Source: Bdellovibrionaceae bacterium UBA2316
GTDB taxonomy: Bacteria; Bdellovibrionota; Bdellovibrionia; Bdellovibrionales; Bdellovibrionaceae
DNA length: 47,188 bases
Reading direction: 5' to 3'
NCBI GenBank assembly: GCA_002345205.1
Contig: DDVI01000086.1
Span: 1-47,188, forward strand
Shown here: positions 25,044-33,401 of the stretch, one piece after another
How positions within the stretch are numbered: the first letter of the stretch is position 1
Layout of the letters: each line of letters begins with the position of its first letter
The notes under the pieces: generated by a model
Seen by the model: only the letters and a program-made list of their open reading frames with translations
The model's database searches: none
What the model was told of the DNA's origin: nothing
Position numbers and translations under genes: made by a program

Positions 25044-25949
25044 TTACCCACCGTACATCATTCCCAAAGCGACTGGTCCCAATACCATGATGAAAACCGC
25101 AGGCACAATACACACCATAATTGGGATCATGATTGTTTGCGTTGCTTTTTCACCGGCTTTTTCCGCTCTTACAAATCGTTCAAGTCTGATTTGTTCTGAT
25201 TGCTCTTTTAACACTCGTGCAATAGGAGCACCCGATGCTTGCGCATCCAGGATAACAGCTACAAATGACGTGATCTCGCTCATCTCTAGACGACCTACCA
25301 TTTTTCTTAATGCATCTTCACGTGAAGAGCCCATCTGAGTTTCATGAATTACGATTGCCAGCTCTGCCGCTAGTACACTGTCCGTGCCTTTAGATTTATC
25401 GATTAATTTTTGAACCGCCGAGAAAAACTCAAGACCGGCTTCCACCGACAAGGCTAAAAGGTCGATAAAGAATGGCAAGTCCGCGCGAACACTGGATTCA
25501 CGTTTCGCTTTCTCACCCATCGCATGCATTATCGGCAAATAAACACCCAGAGGTACGAGTCCCAACAGAACCGGAAACGGAAACTCAAGTTGCAGGGCAA
25601 AATCCATCAATGCAATAAACACCGGAAACATGACACCCCAAAGTATTTGCATGCCAATAAATTCATCTTCATTAAGCTCTGCTGTTAGGCCGCCCACCAT
25701 GATGTACCTAGAAACTTTCTTTCGGTAATCGGGACTCTTGATTTTTAAAGCATGTTGTAAAGTGAACTGATGCACCAATGGGCGAGACATGTTGATGATA
25801 GGATTTTTTGATTTAACCGGCTCGTCGTTATTCGCCCAGCTTAACTGAGCTTTATCTTTGTTACTTTGAATGAACGCAGAAACAAAAAAGTAAACAGAGA
25901 TAGCGCCTAAAAAGACAGCTAAAAAAAGCAATATGTTATCACTTCCCAT
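25044..25949 (-). CDS. tadC: TadC-like type II/IV secretion F-family membrane protein
   Basis: 301 residues. N-terminal helix (about 4-26), two helices near 100-140, the T2SSF domain (about 160-285) with DLPFFIDLLALSVEAGLEFFSAVQKL and the late LERFVRAEKAGEKATQTIMIPIMVCIVPAVFIMVLGPVAL. This is the TadC pattern of tight-adherence pilus systems, an inner-membrane platform protein that normally pairs with TadB and is driven by the TadA ATPase. No tadA, tadB, secretin or pilin gene is in the window. It is the first gene of the operon, since the upstream neighbour maf is divergent 33 bases away. Confidence 0.82.
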   Translation of the reverse strand: MGSDNILLFLAVFLGAISVYFFVSAFIQSNKDKAQLSWANNDEPVKSKNPIINMSRPLVHQFTLQHALKIKSPDYRKKVSRYIMVGGLTAELNEDEFIGMQILWGVMFPVFIALMDFALQLEFPFPVLLGLVPLGVYLPIMHAMGEKAKRESSVRADLPFFIDLLALSVEAGLEFFSAVQKLIDKSKGTDSVLAAELAIVIHETQMGSSREDALRKMVGRLEMSEITSFVAVILDAQASGAPIARVLKEQSEQIRLERFVRAEKAGEKATQTIMIPIMVCIVPAVFIMVLGPVALGMMYGG

Positions 25950-25982
25950 TTGAACCCTTTCGTGTTTCAGTGCAATTAGAAA

Positions 25983-26585
25983 ATGAGCTATTTAGTGTTA
26001 GCATCACAATCTCCCCGCCGAATCCAATTACTTGAAAAAGCAGGCTTTTCATTTACTTCCATACCCATATCTACATCGGAATTAATTGACGAAAAATTAC
26101 ACCCCGACACCCAGATTTTAAGTATAACACGACAAAAGTTAGAGGCGGCTGAAAAGTGGCTAATAGACCTGTCTAAAGAGGCGTCTACCGTTATTGTTGC
26201 CGATACTGAAGTTTTGTTCCAAGGTCATCATCTAGGTAAGCCTCAAAATACGGAGCACTCCCGGGAAATAATTAGACGTTTGTCTGGAAATGCTCACTTT
26301 GTAAAAACGGCGGTCATCATAAAAAATCTGAAAACACAGAAGGAAGTGTCTCATATTGAGTCATCCCTAGTTCAGTTTCGCGCGCTCACGGAAGTCGAAA
26401 TCGACGACTATGTGCGTACAGGCGAAGGTATGGATAAAGCCGGAGCTTATGGCATTCAGGGTCTAGGTCAAAAACTTGTCGCTTTCCAACGTGGCTCGAT
26501 GACCAACATTATAGGTTTCCCGATTGAAGTTATCGCTCCTATTTTAAAAACTGAATTTCAATTCACCGCGAGTACTGAATTATGA
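25983..26585 (+). CDS. maf: Maf-family nucleotide pyrophosphatase
   Basis: 200 residues, usual length. It hydrolyses dTTP/UTP or modified nucleotides and is linked to housecleaning and septum control. Seen: SQSPRRIQLLEKAGF at 8-22, the catalytic VADTEV (usually DTVV), then KPQ, the KAGAYGIQG block (about 151-159) and GSMTNIIGFP (about 171-180). Starts with no overlap but its stop overlaps the yggS start by 4 bases (ATGA). First gene of a maf-yggS-proC operon, divergent from the tadC/FHA operon. Confidence 0.92.
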   Translation: MSYLVLASQSPRRIQLLEKAGFSFTSIPISTSELIDEKLHPDTQILSITRQKLEAAEKWLIDLSKEASTVIVADTEVLFQGHHLGKPQNTEHSREIIRRLSGNAHFVKTAVIIKNLKTQKEVSHIESSLVQFRALTEVEIDDYVRTGEGMDKAGAYGIQGLGQKLVAFQRGSMTNIIGFPIEVIAPILKTEFQFTASTEL

Positions 26586-27259
26586 GCACCACAAAAACTA
26601 TTGCAGATATTCACGCAGAGATAAAAAAATTTAGCCCCCATCCGGAAAAAGTAAAATTACTTGCTGTTTCTAAAAAGCAATCCATAGATAAAATTCGAGA
26701 ACTCGTTTCGCAACACCAAACGGCGTTTGGCGAAAATTATGTTCAAGAAGCATTAGAAAAAATAGTGAGTCTTCCCCAAAATATCGAATGGCATTTAATT
26801 GGCCATCTGCAATCAAAAAAGGTGAACACTATAATAGGCAAGTTTGCTTATATTCATTCTGTCGATTCAATAAAAATCGCAGAACTTATAGGCCAAAAGT
26901 CAAAAGCACTTGGTGTCATTCAAAAAGTATTTATCGAAGTCAATTTAGGGAATGAAGAAACTAAGACCGGGTTTGCAACAGAAACTTTGATTGCCGCATG
27001 GTCAAAATTAATACAAATCGACTCTATCCAAATAGTGGGATTGATGGCGTTGCCACCTGCCAGTGAAAATGAATTGATCACACGTGGATATTTTAGAAAT
27101 TTATCCCAGTTACAACACGATCTTCGAAAAAAAACAGATACAAGTCTGCACCCATTAGATAATCTATCAATGGGCACAAGTCAGGATTACCCGATCGCTT
27201 TGCAAGAAGGCGCCACGGTTATCCGAATCGGCACATTATTATTTGGTGAAAGGGTTTAA
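26582..27259 (+). CDS. yggS: YggS-family pyridoxal phosphate homeostasis protein
   Basis: 225 residues, one-domain fold-type III PLP protein. The PLP lysine lies in LLAVSKKQS (about 26-34). Further marks are FGENYVQEALEK, WHLIGHLQSKKVN, VDS, VFIEVNLGNEETKTGF, GLMALPP and the final LSMGTSQDYPIALQEGATVIRIGTLLFGER, all classic for the family. It buffers and delivers pyridoxal phosphate in the cytoplasm. Coupled to maf by a 4-base overlap and to proC with no gap, a widely conserved neighbourhood that also includes divIVA. Confidence 0.94.
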   Translation: MSTTKTIADIHAEIKKFSPHPEKVKLLAVSKKQSIDKIRELVSQHQTAFGENYVQEALEKIVSLPQNIEWHLIGHLQSKKVNTIIGKFAYIHSVDSIKIAELIGQKSKALGVIQKVFIEVNLGNEETKTGFATETLIAAWSKLIQIDSIQIVGLMALPPASENELITRGYFRNLSQLQHDLRKKTDTSLHPLDNLSMGTSQDYPIALQEGATVIRIGTLLFGERV

Positions 27260-28087
27260 ATGGTATTCTCTGGAACAAACTCAATCGGCTTTATGGGCTG
27301 CGGAAATATGGCTCAAGCGATCATTAAAGGTCTAATTGAAAACAAAGTTATTCCCGCACAGAAAATTTATGTCAGCAATCGATCTCCTGGAAAACCCATT
27401 AAATTACGAGACCAATACGGAATCAACATCGCTAATAGTAATGAAGAATTAGTTGAACAAGCCCAAGTCGTTGTGCTTGCCATGAAGCCGCAAGATTTAT
27501 TAGCAGCTATCGATCCCTTAGGTGGTATTTTCTCTGAAAAACAAATCGTAATCAGCTTGGCAGCGGGAATAACGTTAAACACTCTAAAAAAACATTTGCC
27601 ACTACTACGTTGGATTCGAATGATGCCCAATACACCAACTTTGATTGGAAAAGGTTTAGTCGGCTATTTCACGGATCAAGCGGATTCGTATTTAGATACG
27701 TTAGTTGAGGATTTATTTAAACCACTTGGACAAACAACAAAATTGAAAGATGAAGATCAATTCGAATCGTTCATGGTTGCCTGTTCAAGCGGAGTTGGCT
27801 TCGTATACGAAATGATGATTTACTGGCAAGACTGGATGATCGAATACGGTTTTGACGAAGACGTGGCCCAAAACCTCACACTGGAAACGTTCTTAGGCGC
27901 CAGTCAACTGGCTAGAGCCAGTGGAAATCTAACACTCGAAGAATTACAAAATCGAGTCGCTTCAAAAAAAGGCGTCACCGAAGCGGGATTACAATCTATG
28001 CGTGATTCCGAAATCGAAAGATCACTACGTGTGGCGTTTGAAAAAGCGGGTTTACGCAATCAAGAAATGGCAAAGCTTTTAAAGTAA
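27260..28087 (+). CDS. proC: pyrroline-5-carboxylate reductase
   Basis: 275 residues. It reduces pyrroline-5-carboxylate to proline using NAD(P)H, the last step of proline synthesis. Rossmann start IGFMGCGNMAQAIIKGL (8-24), VVLAMKPQDL, the MPNTPTLIGKGL motif (about 118-129) and the C-terminal signature region ARASGNLTLEELQNRVASKKGVTEAGLQSM (substrate loop). Starts on the base after the yggS stop. Complete and of normal length. Confidence 0.94.
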   Translation: MVFSGTNSIGFMGCGNMAQAIIKGLIENKVIPAQKIYVSNRSPGKPIKLRDQYGINIANSNEELVEQAQVVVLAMKPQDLLAAIDPLGGIFSEKQIVISLAAGITLNTLKKHLPLLRWIRMMPNTPTLIGKGLVGYFTDQADSYLDTLVEDLFKPLGQTTKLKDEDQFESFMVACSSGVGFVYEMMIYWQDWMIEYGFDEDVAQNLTLETFLGASQLARASGNLTLEELQNRVASKKGVTEAGLQSMRDSEIERSLRVAFEKAGLRNQEMAKLLK

Positions 28088-28120
28088 AAAAAAATGCCGA
28101 TCTTGATATAAAGATCGGCA
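28086..28120 (-). terminator. intrinsic terminator of the small secreted-protein gene
   Basis: Perfect 10-base arms (28095-28104 and 28111-28120) around a 6-base loop; on the minus strand nine T follow (28094-28086). It overlaps the last bases of proC. It serves the minus-strand gene at 28145-28516, and its hairpin may also slow plus-strand transcription from proC. Confidence 0.85.
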
Positions 28121-28144
28121 CCTTCCTTAGAAATAGCGAATTAA

Positions 28145-28516
28145 CTAGTTAACTGCGGCGCATGTTCCGTTTTGACCGTTGAATTTAGCCACCAATGGCT
28201 GCGCAGGACGAGCCACTGGAGACCAGAAAATCTGTAGGTCAAAACCCTTTTGCACATTTGTATAATAAAGAACATTTTGATTCCAACGACGTGACACAGA
28301 CACTACCTGAGGCATCACACGACACGCTTTACATTTAGCAATCGTCACTGCCGAACCTTGATCTTTTAGCATGTTGTAATCAACCGTAACGTACACGCCT
28401 TCAATCATACCCGTAGTTTTAAAATCAAAATTACAGTTCCATTTGTCATAAGGTTTCATAGACACTGCCGATGCTAAAGACGCCGAAAAAAGAACTAAAG
28501 CTAAAATCGCTTTCAT
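28145..28516 (-). CDS. small secreted Cys-containing protein
   Basis: 123 residues from the ATG at 28516, chosen for the GGAGT 6 bases upstream and the clear signal peptide MKAILALVLFSASLASA. The longer open frame to 28606 would bury that signal. The mature part is basic, with a CKAC motif, a Cys in the first strand (WNCNFDF) and one near the end (GTCAAVN), suggesting disulphides. No family recognised. A strong terminator follows, and a 30-codon membrane-peptide gene lies 23 bases upstream on the same strand. Confidence 0.7.
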   Translation of the reverse strand: MKAILALVLFSASLASAVSMKPYDKWNCNFDFKTTGMIEGVYVTVDYNMLKDQGSAVTIAKCKACRVMPQVVSVSRRWNQNVLYYTNVQKGFDLQIFWSPVARPAQPLVAKFNGQNGTCAAVN

Positions 28517-28539
28517 AAAAAGTACTCCGTTGTATTTGG

Positions 28540-28632
28540 TTATTGTTTTAAAAACGTGATCTGAATAAGCGCCAACAACCACAAAGTAAACCCCACAAAA
28601 CCGCAAATGAAATTAATCATCCATAGTTTCAT
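28540..28632 (-). CDS. 30-residue single-span membrane peptide, putative
   Basis: ATG (28632) to TAA encodes MKLWMINFICGFVGFTLWLL followed by ALIQITFLKQ: one hydrophobic helix (about 5-27) with a Lys at each end. GGGGG lies about 7 bases before the ATG, the same ribosome-site type used by several proven-looking neighbours. It is 23 bases upstream of the small secreted-protein gene, in an operon-like arrangement. Short length makes this uncertain; conservation would decide it. Confidence 0.4.
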   Translation of the reverse strand: MKLWMINFICGFVGFTLWLLALIQITFLKQ

Positions 28633-28998
28633 TTCGAAACCCCCACCCAAAAACCACCAAAGCGAACTAAACGTTTAAAACCCAACCTTTGAAAAAATTA
28701 TCCACATCCCCAAATTTACAAACCAAAACAATTTAACTCCTTCTTAACAAGAAAATGCCAAAACAAATCCCTACAAACGCAGGACGAAGTCCTCTGAAAG
28801 AAAACGGCTACGGTGTGGGTAATTTTCTGGAGGTTGAGGAGGCTTACTTCTTTTGCTTTCAATTCCAGCTCGGTCTTCGTTTAGGGAAAGACCCTCTCTC
28901 GAACCCTGGACCAGACCAAAGCTTAGGCGGCAACCATTTCCTCCCAAATTCCGTCAAAGTTTTGATACACTTGTTTTATGTAGACACGGAGGTCTCTA
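28633..28998. other. gene-free interval upstream of divIVA
   Basis: No credible protein gene. It holds short inverted repeats (AGGAC/GTCCT near 28782 and GGTCTT/AAGACC near 28873-28894), the GGAGG ribosome site just before the divIVA start, and promoters for both directions that I could not pin down. An open plus-strand frame from 28755 lacks a ribosome site and runs into divIVA out of frame. A structured leader or small RNA is possible but unproven. Confidence 0.4.
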
Positions 28999-29490
28999 AT
29001 GAAAGTTACACCCATCGATATCGCACACAAATCATTCTCAAAGAAAATTATGGGTTGTGACCCTCAAGAAGTTTCTGAGTTTATGCAGCAAATCTCTGCA
29101 CAACTTGAAGCATTGATTTATGAAAGAAACCATTTGAAAGAAATTCTACGCGAAAAAGAACTTACGATTTTAGAATACAAAGAAAAAGACAAAATGTTGA
29201 AAGAAACAATGTCAGCAGCATCACAAATGTCCGAAAAATTAAAAGTAGATGCGGAACGCGAAGCTAAGCTAATTATTACAGATGCCCAGCAAAAAGCGGA
29301 AATGATACTACGAGACTCTAAAGAGTCTTTAAGAAAAACATATCAAGATATCAATGATTTAAAACGTGCTCGTTTGCAGTTTGAAGCGAATTTAAAAGCG
29401 TTAGTCCAGGCTCACATGTCGATTCTTGAACAAGGCGAAAAATTTATGCCATCTGTTCATTTTGCTCACGATAAAAATCAATCACTGTAA
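28999..29490 (+). CDS. divIVA: DivIVA-domain protein
   Basis: 163 residues. The N-terminal DivIVA motif (MKVTPIDIAHKSFSKKIMGCDPQEVSEFM) is the membrane-curvature-binding head, followed by a long coiled coil (about 35-150) with heptad-like Leu/Met/Ala spacing. GGAGG lies 7 bases before the ATG. DivIVA-type proteins mark poles or division sites and recruit partners there. In Gram-positives it sits beside yggS (ylmE), proC and a DUF167 gene, and the same context is kept here minus yggT. DivIVA homologues are known in Bdellovibrio, where they affect cell shape. Followed 3 bases later by the DUF167 gene. Confidence 0.9.
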   Translation: MKVTPIDIAHKSFSKKIMGCDPQEVSEFMQQISAQLEALIYERNHLKEILREKELTILEYKEKDKMLKETMSAASQMSEKLKVDAEREAKLIITDAQQKAEMILRDSKESLRKTYQDINDLKRARLQFEANLKALVQAHMSILEQGEKFMPSVHFAHDKNQSL

Positions 29491-29493
29491 GCA

Positions 29494-29811
29494 GTGATTG
29501 ATTTATCCGAACTTAAAACTGGAATTTTAATCAAGGACAAGATCGTAACTCTAGCGATCTATGCTCAGCCCAATGCTCGGCGTACCGAATTTGAAAAGAT
29601 CCACGACGATCAATTAAAATTAAAAGTCCATGCGCCGCCGGAAGACGGCAAAGCAAATGAAGAGATCATTCGTTATCTATCCGACTTATTCTCGCTGAGA
29701 AAGAATCAGGTAGAAATAATAAGCGGGCATTTAGCCCGCAAAAAAAGAATTCAATTGTCTTTTGATAGGGCCCTCAGAATAGAGGACCTTCAAAGCTTCT
29801 TTATGGACTAA
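29494..29811 (+). CDS. DUF167 (YggU-type) family protein
   Basis: 105 residues from a GTG 3 bases after the divIVA stop. Family marks: IYAQPNARRTEFEKI, LKLKVHAPPEDGKANEEIIRYLSDLF and VEIISGHLARKKRIQL. Small cytoplasmic beta-alpha protein of unknown role, widely linked to the yggS/yggT cluster. Its stop overlaps by 4 bases the stop of the convergent 1177-codon gene, leaving no room for a terminator between them. Confidence 0.9.
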   Translation: MIDLSELKTGILIKDKIVTLAIYAQPNARRTEFEKIHDDQLKLKVHAPPEDGKANEEIIRYLSDLFSLRKNQVEIISGHLARKKRIQLSFDRALRIEDLQSFFMD

Positions 29812-32800
29812 GTACCCGTTTGCGCTGTAGCTGATGATTGAGCATCCATTCCTAATAACGTTCGATAAAATTTAGCTTCGGTACGAGCGCGTGTAGACAT
29901 TTCTTTACCTACTTTTGCAGGCTGTCCTTTTACAGGAAGCATAGATTCCCAAGCTTCTAGAGCCCATGCTGCTACAGCCGTGTTATTTGTACCGTGTTCC
30001 CGGAAGAATAAACTTAGAGTCTCAATTAACTCTTTCCTCTCTTCGCTCCCAGTCTTTGATTCAATTGCTTTCACAGTTTCATTAAGCACGTCTTCCATAA
30101 TTTGCTTAAAACCCGTCGCGTCGGCTTCGGTTTTGATAGATTTCATGTCAAACTTTAGTCCTCTTAATGCCGTTACTGCTTGCGCGTATGTTCCTTTTCG
30201 TGTGCTTGCTAATCCTGGCAAAATGCTTTTATGCCGGTTAGCTGTTGCTGGCGAATAAACTAAATATGGCGTGAAGTCCGCTTTACTTTCTAAATGGGAC
30301 GTCGCTAGATCATAAACGTCTCGAGCATTTTTAGAAAGACCAACTAGATTAACTCCATATTTTGCGGCTCCAGCATACGATTTATCAACGATTGGACGCG
30401 AGAATATACCAAGTTTTGATTTCACAACACCGAATCCACCACGAGTGGTATTTTCGTACTGACCATCATAACCTGTTGCATAATTACTATCGATATCTTT
30501 TACAGGAACTCGTAATACATACAAAGTACCGTCTTTTTCTTTCGTAAACTTGTCAGACGACGATTCGCCAATTAATTCAATAATTTTCTCAGCAGGAACA
30601 TTAAACTCTTTCGAGAATGCACCAATCCAACCTTTTTCATAGTAGTCACGAGGCAACTTTTCTTTAGTTTCTCGTTCAGCTAGTCCTTGAAGCCAAGCTT
30701 TAGCATCGGCAGCGGGCTGTTTGCTGCCACGGAAATTTTCAAATAATTGGACTAAGCCATCGGCAGGTTTGAATGCGGCATAGTCTTCATATGTTTTTAA
30801 CATCAATAAATAAGTAGGATCTGCTGTAGTCGAAACCCCTTCTTTACTTGCGCGATTTACTGCATGTAGATAGTGATTCATGAACAGAGATTCAAATTCT
30901 TCACTATTTTGAACGAATTTTTCTTTTTTACTGTAGATATAGAGAACAAGCCACTCAAGTGTCTTTTCTACGCGTGGAACACCTTTGGCGATAGATGCAA
31001 TTTTCTGTTTTACAAGAGGCCCAACAGCGCCGTCTTCAGTCACTGCGTTTAGTTCTTTCGGAGATCGCATTAGACTGTAGATTTCTCTGACTTGAGGAAT
31101 GACCATTCCGTTAACCGACAAGATCCTAGCTAACGGATGATTTCTAGTTTCAGTCTGAGATAAAAATCCTACCATATTAGTCTGTCTTCCCGATTGGATC
31201 CTATGCACATACACATGATCATCGCCCATCTTTTCAACGGCTTTCTCAAATGACTCATGCCCTAGTTTTGAAAAGTTCTTAATGTAGTCTTCAAGAATAA
31301 AATATTTTGAATTCCCACGAAGCTGATTTAGTTCCGCCGGAGTTAATTCTGAAACGCGAACAAAGAATGGTCTCATGATTTCACGAGCTGCCGTATGTAA
31401 CTTACGTCGAGATTCAGTAATATTAGCTAACACTGCCTGCTTCGTTTTATCAGGAAAATTGGATTCACGAACTTCTCGTGCTAATTGATTATAATCTAAA
31501 TCCTTACGCTCGTACTGACCAATAATGTCGCCAATTTTGATACCGCGAGTGCCTCTCATGAAGGCTTCCTCAAAGGCAGAGTTACCTTCGTATTTTTCAG
31601 CGATTGGATCACCCCGCCCGGGCGCCAATACCGCATATGGATTAGTTTTAGGGTCTTCTTTGATTGAAGACGCTCTAACTAAAGTCGGGTATTGCCACTC
31701 GTATAAATACAGAGCGCCTTTTTTATTTGCCTCAAGTAAATCTCGATTATAAACAATTTCAAAATCTTCAGGTTTGGATTTGCCCGTTAATAAATTCTCA
31801 ACGGCTGCCAAGTTTTCACCAAGGTGCTCTTGGTGTTGAGGAGTTATTGCTCGGCGAACTCCTTTTTCACCCGTGTATTGTCCGCCTAAACCTAATAGAC
31901 GATAGCTATAATCAGAAATTGGATACAGTTTCGCTTTACCACTTTCTACACGAACAACATATGGAATAATGCTGTCATAAAGGAATCCGTCGTCCTTTAA
32001 TACGAAATTTCTTTTATCAGGACCGATTTGTACCATGCGACCATCTAAAGGAGTCACTTGATCTTTGCGTCGCATAGACCCCGCAGCATTAGAGAATTTT
32101 TCAGCGTACTTTCCCGTTATCTTAACCCTAAGAGCAGCGCCACGATAAGTGATTGCTGCCGCTTCATTACCTACGATAATATCGCCTAAACCAGCAGCTT
32201 CTTGTTTTTCATTGGTCGCTTTGATATCAAACGTATTTTTTGTGTATTGCAAGTACTCGGCGATCCCGTTTCTATACAATTCTGCGACTTGATCACGAGT
32301 CATATTCATATCGATGTTGATTTGAACCGCCGGATCAAGACCCACTTGGATCAAAACGCGATTAACTAACATTTGCACCGTTAAATCGTTAATCTGCGAA
32401 AACGGAGTTAAAATAGCCAATTTCGTATGAAGTTCAGCGATAAAATCAATCTTCTCTTTGTACGAAGCCGTCACCATTTGTGACATCTTAGCGTTAGCAT
32501 CCGACAAGATTTTTGCGGTTTCATCTAAAACTCGCTTGCCCTTGGGCAACTCGACAACAAAAGATCTCGCGTTCACTTCCGAAAAGATCGTTTCTGTTAC
32601 TTTCCCGCCGATACTTTCAACATTAGCTTTAATTGTAACAAATTCGGCATCACTGATTGACTCAAACAATCCGTTAATGCGAATCGCTTTTTTACGGTAT
32701 CCAGGTTCGCTTACTAAACTACTCTTCAAGTTTTTCACAAATTCTTGAACGGCTGATCTTCCTTGCGGAGTATTTCCAACTCTAGAGTTTAAATCTTGCA

Positions 32801-33341
32801 TCACAGATGTTTCAATGTCGCCTCTCAATAATTTATTAAGATCTAACATCATATCTGTGCTCAAAGAAAATTTACTATCTGGTATATCGCGAATTGTTCT
32901 CCACGCTAAGGAAATAGACTTTATCTTTTTTACTGGGATAAAATCCGCTGGTTTTGGATCATTTGCATTCGTGCCACGAATCATGCGATTTACTTTTTCA
33001 GATCCTAAATACATCGCCCACAATCCAAAATTTTCAGTCTGACCAAATTGTTCAATCACCTTGGTTTTACCAGCGATTGCCCACATCACGTCTGCTTTTT
33101 GCTCAGCCTTAACACTCTCTGGAACTACTAATGACTTTTCATAGAATTTTATACATTTTGATTCCGAGGAAGGGCTTCGGCTGGAAGTTTTTTCTACACA
33201 ATCACTGAGTTGAAATAGTTCATAATCAACATCTGTAATCAAATTTACAACCGGCGCTTCCTTCGGGGATTGAGCGACCGGATTAGAAACGCACGAAACC
33301 AAATAGATCGGGACTAATAATAGGGATAATTTTTTTTTCAT
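29808..33341 (-). CDS. very large lipoprotein, unknown function
   Basis: 1177 residues. Lipoprotein signal MKKKLSLLLVPIYLVSC with Cys17 as anchor; no other membrane span. The rest is soluble, mixed alpha/beta and Lys/Glu-rich, with no repeats obvious by eye and no enzyme motif I recognise. Notable segments are YRGAALRVKITGKYAEKFSN (about 400), DGFLYDSIIPYVVRVESGKAKLYPISDYSYRLLGLGGQYTGEKG (about 455-500), and a helical C-terminal third ending in a Ser/Ala/Thr-rich tail. The size and coding uniformity support a real gene. A phospholipase D-like exported protein lies 60 bases upstream in the same direction. Confidence 0.75.
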   Translation of the reverse strand: MKKKLSLLLVPIYLVSCVSNPVAQSPKEAPVVNLITDVDYELFQLSDCVEKTSSRSPSSESKCIKFYEKSLVVPESVKAEQKADVMWAIAGKTKVIEQFGQTENFGLWAMYLGSEKVNRMIRGTNANDPKPADFIPVKKIKSISLAWRTIRDIPDSKFSLSTDMMLDLNKLLRGDIETSVMQDLNSRVGNTPQGRSAVQEFVKNLKSSLVSEPGYRKKAIRINGLFESISDAEFVTIKANVESIGGKVTETIFSEVNARSFVVELPKGKRVLDETAKILSDANAKMSQMVTASYKEKIDFIAELHTKLAILTPFSQINDLTVQMLVNRVLIQVGLDPAVQINIDMNMTRDQVAELYRNGIAEYLQYTKNTFDIKATNEKQEAAGLGDIIVGNEAAAITYRGAALRVKITGKYAEKFSNAAGSMRRKDQVTPLDGRMVQIGPDKRNFVLKDDGFLYDSIIPYVVRVESGKAKLYPISDYSYRLLGLGGQYTGEKGVRRAITPQHQEHLGENLAAVENLLTGKSKPEDFEIVYNRDLLEANKKGALYLYEWQYPTLVRASSIKEDPKTNPYAVLAPGRGDPIAEKYEGNSAFEEAFMRGTRGIKIGDIIGQYERKDLDYNQLAREVRESNFPDKTKQAVLANITESRRKLHTAAREIMRPFFVRVSELTPAELNQLRGNSKYFILEDYIKNFSKLGHESFEKAVEKMGDDHVYVHRIQSGRQTNMVGFLSQTETRNHPLARILSVNGMVIPQVREIYSLMRSPKELNAVTEDGAVGPLVKQKIASIAKGVPRVEKTLEWLVLYIYSKKEKFVQNSEEFESLFMNHYLHAVNRASKEGVSTTADPTYLLMLKTYEDYAAFKPADGLVQLFENFRGSKQPAADAKAWLQGLAERETKEKLPRDYYEKGWIGAFSKEFNVPAEKIIELIGESSSDKFTKEKDGTLYVLRVPVKDIDSNYATGYDGQYENTTRGGFGVVKSKLGIFSRPIVDKSYAGAAKYGVNLVGLSKNARDVYDLATSHLESKADFTPYLVYSPATANRHKSILPGLASTRKGTYAQAVTALRGLKFDMKSIKTEADATGFKQIMEDVLNETVKAIESKTGSEERKELIETLSLFFREHGTNNTAVAAWALEAWESMLPVKGQPAKVGKEMSTRARTEAKFYRTLLGMDAQSSATAQTGT

Positions 33342-33401
33342 AGTTACTATATGTTAGCTTAATAACTTATTAAAAAACACATCCAGAAATTATCGATACA
33401 A

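Noticed and set aside
28517..28606. N-terminal extension of the small secreted protein to 28606
   Set aside because: It would bury the signal peptide; the ATG at 28516 has a good ribosome site.
28780..28998. Possible riboswitch or small RNA before divIVA
   Set aside because: Short inverted repeats are present, but I could match none of the SRP, RNase P, SAM, TPP or cyclic-di-GMP core motifs I know.
28755..29060. Open frame of 101 codons on the plus strand before divIVA
   Set aside because: No ribosome site, atypical composition, and it overlaps the well-supported divIVA start out of frame.
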